From JBBQWR01 sp038210495 (GTDB lineage: Bacteria > Planctomycetota > Planctomycetia > Pirellulales > DATAWG01), in contig JBBQWR010000018.1 in assembly GCA_038210495.1 (NCBI GenBank), positions 1 to 64,000 of the forward strand: a DNA stretch of 64,000 nt, given 5' to 3'. The notes beneath the pieces were generated by a model. It made no database searches. It was not told the DNA's origin and was given only the letters and a program-made list of their open reading frames with translations. Both the position numbers and the translations under genes were made by a program. The number at the start of each line of letters is the position of its first letter. Position 1 is the stretch's first letter. This document shows positions 60,709 through 64,000 of this stretch, piece by piece.

Positions 60709-62205
60709 CTATCTACCTTCCGTCGTACCTTCGCCCGGCACTTTTTTCAACTGCGAAATCTCTTCCCTTAGAGACCGAATTAACTTTTCGGTGTCGGATT
60801 GCGATTGGCTGCGGGCGTCGATTTCGCCTTGCAATTTGCGAATGACTTTTTCGAACGCATCGACTTGAATTCGCAGCATGTCGACTTCCGTAACTGGCCC
60901 ACGTCGCGAGCGAGTCGCGCTATTGACCGCCACTTCCTCGATTCCCTGGCTATTGCGGACGGCGATCTGTTTGCCATCGAGGCTGGAGACGCTGAGTTGT
61001 GGCCCCACTCGCACGATAGCCGGATCGGTCGAAGCGACATCGCTCACCGCGGTCGCGCCGGCGCCCAACGTCAATTCGACCGCCTTCCGCTGCCCTCCCC
61101 GATCGATGACCAAGCTCAACTTGTCACCGGGTTGTTTGGTCATAATGCGATTCACGGCCTGATAGGCGCTACGAATCCGCCGCCCGTCCGCTTCGAGAAC
61201 CAGATCGCCCTTTTGAATTCCTGCTTGGGCCGCCGGGCCATTTTCCACGCGTTCGACCTGCACGACGCCCTCTTTGTCGCCCGGGCCCAAAGTGAAGCCC
61301 ACTGCGGGACGGCGACGCTTGAGTTCGACAACGGGCCCGTCTTTTTCCGCGGCCAGCAGTCGCTCGACGTGAGAAACCGGCACGGCGTAGGTCCACCCGG
61401 GACGTTCGCCGGGCGCCGTGTTGGCGACGACGACGCCGATCAATTTGCCCGATCGATCGACCAGAGCGGCGCCGCTCGAGGTCTCGGTCGCTCGGACGTC
61501 GCATTGAATCAGCGGGGGCAGATCGAGCGTGGGCAGCGAACGCTCAACGCCGCTCAATATGCCCGCGGAAACCGCCGGCCGATCGATGCCGGCGGCAGCG
61601 GCGGTGAGCACAGCGCCGCCAATTTTCGGCAATTCGGTGGCCGATTCCAGCCCCGCCAGATTGGCCGTTTCAAGCTTCAGAAGCACCAGCCCGCTGTAGT
61701 GATCGACGACTCGCAGCGTTGCGACGGCCTGTTCGCCGGCAGGCAGGGTGACTCGGAAGCGTGCCGATAGGCAATCGCGATCGCCGACAAATGTGGCGAT
61801 TCGGCTCTTGCCGACGAGAACTCCGCTACAGACTGTCACCTCGTCGGCCTCAGACACGGAATTCGTTGCGCTGGCGACCAGCGGTTTTGTCGGTTTCAGC
61901 GCCGTGCATCGGACCGTGACGGTCGTCGCGAGCAATCGCTCGGCAGCCCGTTCGTTGGAATCCGAGTCGGCGGCCGATACGTGGCCGGCCAAGCCAATTA
62001 AGGCCGAATAGCCTATGAGCAAAGCCAGAAGAGACCGTTTTAGGGTCCGAACCGCTAGGAAGGCGCCGGGGGATCGGGGCTGGAGGCGTGCTTGCCGAAG
62101 CCCCGGAGACCGGTCGACTCTTCGAACGCATCGGCAAGCCACCGGGACCTCCCTTCGGTCCGGCCCCGGCCACCCGAGTGTCGTTAAGTTAGCGTTCTTG
62201 AGCAT
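60709..62205 (-). CDS. degenerate HtrA-like protein with PDZ domain and coiled coil
   Basis: The 498-residue protein has a membrane anchor or signal near residues 58-78 (LLALLIGYSALIGLAGHVSA). A trypsin-like domain follows (VCSGVLVGKSRIAT to GWTYAVPVSHVERLL). Then there is a PDZ domain (VERVENGPAAQAGIQKGDLVLEADG) and a C-terminal coiled coil (about 435-485). Against HtrA, the His of TNNHVV is lost and the Asp of DLAVLK is replaced (YSGLVLLK). The Ser region reads TSSGAALVD, so only the serine may remain. It is probably not a working protease. It lies 35 bases downstream of the sigma-linked membrane protein gene. Confidence 0.75.
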   Translation of the reverse strand: MLKNANLTTLGWPGPDRREVPVACRCVRRVDRSPGLRQARLQPRSPGAFLAVRTLKRSLLALLIGYSALIGLAGHVSAADSDSNERAAERLLATTVTVRCTALKPTKPLVASATNSVSEADEVTVCSGVLVGKSRIATFVGDRDCLSARFRVTLPAGEQAVATLRVVDHYSGLVLLKLETANLAGLESATELPKIGGAVLTAAAAGIDRPAVSAGILSGVERSLPTLDLPPLIQCDVRATETSSGAALVDRSGKLIGVVVANTAPGERPGWTYAVPVSHVERLLAAEKDGPVVELKRRRPAVGFTLGPGDKEGVVQVERVENGPAAQAGIQKGDLVLEADGRRIRSAYQAVNRIMTKQPGDKLSLVIDRGGQRKAVELTLGAGATAVSDVASTDPAIVRVGPQLSVSSLDGKQIAVRNSQGIEEVAVNSATRSRRGPVTEVDMLRIQVDAFEKVIRKLQGEIDARSQSQSDTEKLIRSLREEISQLKKVPGEGTTEGR

Positions 62206-62240
62206 AGATATTCAGAGCGGTCACCGTAAAACGGCGTTCT

Positions 62241-62804
62241 TCAAATCGATAGTTGTGCTTGCCCAGACGATTGATCCTGCATCAGGTCCAGCACGGCTTC
62301 CTGCTCCGCGCCAGTCAATTCCCCGAAGCCCCTTGGCGTTAATTCTTTAGTGGCCGGGTTGTCGTCCGCCAGCGTCTGCCGGCTCGGCGACGTAACTTGC
62401 TGAACGGCGACGATCGGAGGCCCCTCGTCGACCGCGGGAACGTTATGTTGATGATTCAAAGCGGCAATTCGCCATCCGCCAATCGCGGCAATGATGATCG
62501 CCGCCGCGGCGCCACCCCGGCGCACGTTTCCGCGCCTCGCGACATTCGAGGCTAACGTCTCTCGAGTCGCAGCCACCTCCTCGGCTTTGCGCTGGCTACC
62601 GGCCGGGAACCGCCGGGCAAGAAAATCGGCGTCGACGCCAAGCTGGTCGCCCAGCGCCATAAGCTCCGGCGGAAGCGTGCTCTCACGTTCGTCGCCCGTC
62701 GCGCCGACAGTCGGCAGATCGACGAACGAGTCGTCGAACTCTGCGTCGTCGAACTCCGCGTCGTCGAACTTTGCGTCGTCGAATAGACGAGGCTCAAATG
62801 GCAT
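62241..62804 (-). CDS. probable membrane-bound regulator of the adjacent ECF sigma factor
   Basis: The 187-residue protein has an acidic N-terminus with tandem FDDAE units. A cytoplasmic part of about 85 residues, one transmembrane helix (GAAAAIIIAAIGGWRIAAL, about 103-121) and a periplasmic tail follow. The topology and position, overlapping the end of the sigma gene by 11 bases, suggest an anti-sigma factor, but no zinc-binding HxxxCxxC motif is present. The call is from context only. Confidence 0.55.
   Translation of the reverse strand: MPFEPRLFDDAKFDDAEFDDAEFDDSFVDLPTVGATGDERESTLPPELMALGDQLGVDADFLARRFPAGSQRKAEEVAATRETLASNVARRGNVRRGGAAAAIIIAAIGGWRIAALNHQHNVPAVDEGPPIVAVQQVTSPSRQTLADDNPATKELTPRGFGELTGAEQEAVLDLMQDQSSGQAQLSI
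62731..62786. repeat. 15-bp tandem repeats in the membrane regulator gene
   Basis: TCGTCGAACTCTGCG is repeated at 62731, 62746 and 62761 with one or two changes, plus a partial copy at 62776. On the minus strand they encode repeated FDDAE units. Unit length keeps the reading frame. Confidence 0.8.
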
Positions 62805-63372
62805 GATTCAAATCCTCACGGCCCGCGTCTTCAGCCAGATGCAGCGGAATTTGCGACAGGTCGCCATGCTCAGCGGCCAACAAATCGCGGAGCGAAGCCA
62901 AGCCATTAAATATCCGCGATTTTACAGTGCCCAATGGGCATCCCAAGACCTGCGAAATCTCTTCGTAAGACAATCGTTCGCTAAACCGCAACATCAAGGT
63001 TTGTCGTTGGCCATCCGGCAATAGGGCGACTTGCGCCCAAAGGCTTTTCTTCCATTCGGCGACTTCGAGCGCCGCTTCGGCCGCCGGCGAAGATCGATCT
63101 TGAGCGCCGTCGTTATCCCAAAGAACTTGCAACTTTCGGCGACGGGCCCCGAGCCCGCGTCGCTCGCGCCGTTCGAGGTTCAACAAAATACCGTAGAGCC
63201 ATGTGTACAGCGAGCTTCGCCCCGCGAACCGGTCAGCCTGCCGGGCCAAGATCAAAAAAGTCTCTTGGGCCAAATCATCGGCGTCCCAGGGATTGCCCGT
63301 CAGCACCAGCGCAGCGCGATGAATTCGCCCAAAATACAGTTGGCTGACGTTTTCGATTTCGATCGGCGACAC
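62794..63372 (-). CDS. ECF-type RNA polymerase sigma factor
   Basis: The 192-residue protein has sigma region 2 (GNPWDADDLAQETFLILARQ, SSLYTWLYGILLNL) and region 4 (LPDGQRQTLMLRFSERLSYEEISQVLGCPLGTVKSRI). GTG 63372 is chosen over TTG 63408 because CTGGAG lies about 9 bases upstream. It heads an operon with a membrane protein and a degenerate HtrA-PDZ protein, so an envelope signal is likely. Confidence 0.92.
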   Translation of the reverse strand: MSPIEIENVSQLYFGRIHRAALVLTGNPWDADDLAQETFLILARQADRFAGRSSLYTWLYGILLNLERRERRGLGARRRKLQVLWDNDGAQDRSSPAAEAALEVAEWKKSLWAQVALLPDGQRQTLMLRFSERLSYEEISQVLGCPLGTVKSRIFNGLASLRDLLAAEHGDLSQIPLHLAEDAGREDLNHAI

Positions 63373-63848
63373 GCAAATCGTCTCCAGGCGACTTCCGCGG
63401 ACAAGCAATGGCGGCGAGCCCCACCGCTTCGGAATCTATCCGGGCATATCGAGTTAACTTGCTGTAGGGCCGAGTGTTATCTTAACGACTGTCAGGCGGC
63501 TAAACCATCGGTTTCCTCGATCGCCGACCTTGTATGTCACCCTTGTCCTCCGCGCCCGACTACGCAATCTGGTCCGATCATGCGGACATGCGTTCCTATC
63601 AATCGCCCGCAACGGGGTGGTTTGCCACCTTCGTGGCCCCGGCGCGTGCATCCGTAACTTAGTGTTCTCAAAGCGCCAAAAAGTTCATCGATCGCCCTAC
63701 CCGCCCCAGGTGTCATTTGCCAGCCCATCGGACCAAGGCCCACGCGCATGGGCTGAGCCCTCGTCGGGTGAGTTGAAAACGGGGCCGATTCTGTTAGGTT
63801 AAGCGGCGACGATTGCGCCGGTCGTGCCGACCCCAGGGAGTGACCCCA
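63373..63848. other. gene-free divergent region between the sigma gene and glgA
   Basis: The stretch must hold both promoters. TTGAAA (63773) and TAGGTT (63795) with about 16 bases between could serve glgA. No ECF-type autoregulatory box (AAC in the -35) stands out. No coding potential is seen. Confidence 0.35.
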
Positions 63849-64000
63849 GTGAAGATTTTGTTCGCGAGCAGCGAGGCAGTTCCATTCGCCAAAACGGGCG
63901 GCTTGGCCGACGTTTGCGGCGCCTTGCCCAGCGCGCTCGCGAAACTCGGCCATCAAACATCGCTCATCATGCCGGCCTACCGCCATGTGTTCGACGCCGG
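63849..64000 (+). CDS. glgA: glycogen synthase, 5' part only (cut by window end)
   Basis: The first 50 codons read VKILFASSEAVPFAKTGGLA, then DVCGALPSALAKLGHQTS, the ADP-glucose-binding KTGGL motif of GT5 glycogen/starch synthases. The start is GTG 63849, with AGGGAG eight bases upstream. The rest of the gene lies beyond the window. Confidence 0.9.
   Translation, partial: MKILFASSEAVPFAKTGGLADVCGALPSALAKLGHQTSLIMPAYRHVFDA

Noticed and set aside
60799..61770. A 323-codon plus-strand open frame opposite the HtrA-like gene
   Set aside because: It is antisense to recognisable PDZ and trypsin-like coding sequence, and no RBS or motif was seen.

Overview
The window looks like chromosomal DNA of a planctomycete (Planctomycetota, probably near Pirellulales). 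This is an inference from gene content: TAT-exported Gfo/Idh/MocA oxidoreductases, a DoxX gene overlapping a Gfo/Idh/MocA gene, a secreted leucine-rich-repeat protein, a BBP2-type outer-membrane barrel, several ExbD-like membrane proteins, high GC content, mostly short transcription units, and many dispersed palindromic repeats. No rRNA operon, CRISPR array, prophage or integron is visible.

Layout. 0-6 kb: exported proteins of unknown role, a Gfo/Idh/MocA oxidoreductase, an LRR protein and a kelch/Ig-like protein. 6-14 kb: the rRNA methyltransferase RlmKL, a decayed XRE-type regulator and a 1539-residue inverse-autotransporter-like adhesin. 14-21 kb: a PQQ-type sugar dehydrogenase, RNase G with a DUF2344 protein, and a regulatory PTS cluster (hpf, IIA-Ntr, HPr, EI) without sugar permeases. 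21-23 kb: NYN RNase, carbonic anhydrase and two gene remnants. 23-28 kb: a three-gene MotA/TolQ/ExbB-type stator cluster with two different large ExbD-like partners, the best candidate for an uncharacterised machine. 28-32 kb: QueD, membrane proteins and an FAH-family enzyme. 32-40 kb: DoxX plus Gfo/Idh/MocA facing a complete ribose-type ABC importer. 40-49 kb: acyl-CoA/ACP synthetase, cysS-ispF, a REP-type transposase between long inverted repeats, a thioredoxin-domain protein. 49-56 kb: free-standing tRNA-Ile and tRNA-Ala, a DUF433 antitoxin with a broken toxin, an exported hydrolase, DedA, an MFS transporter and PII. 56-64 kb: porin, a candidate small RNA, Nudix, thioredoxin-like protein, an ECF sigma / membrane protein / degenerate HtrA-PDZ operon and the start of glgA.

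Shared themes. At least two palindromic repeat families (called A and B here) sit at gene 3' ends and in several cases supply the stop codon. Unrelated proteins (DoxX, hydrolase, RlmKL, an ExbD-like protein) carry long low-complexity insertions. Gene decay is visible in several places (XRE regulator, solute-binding protein, four-helix-bundle protein, DUF5615-type toxin). All functional calls come from reading motifs by eye; no database search was run.
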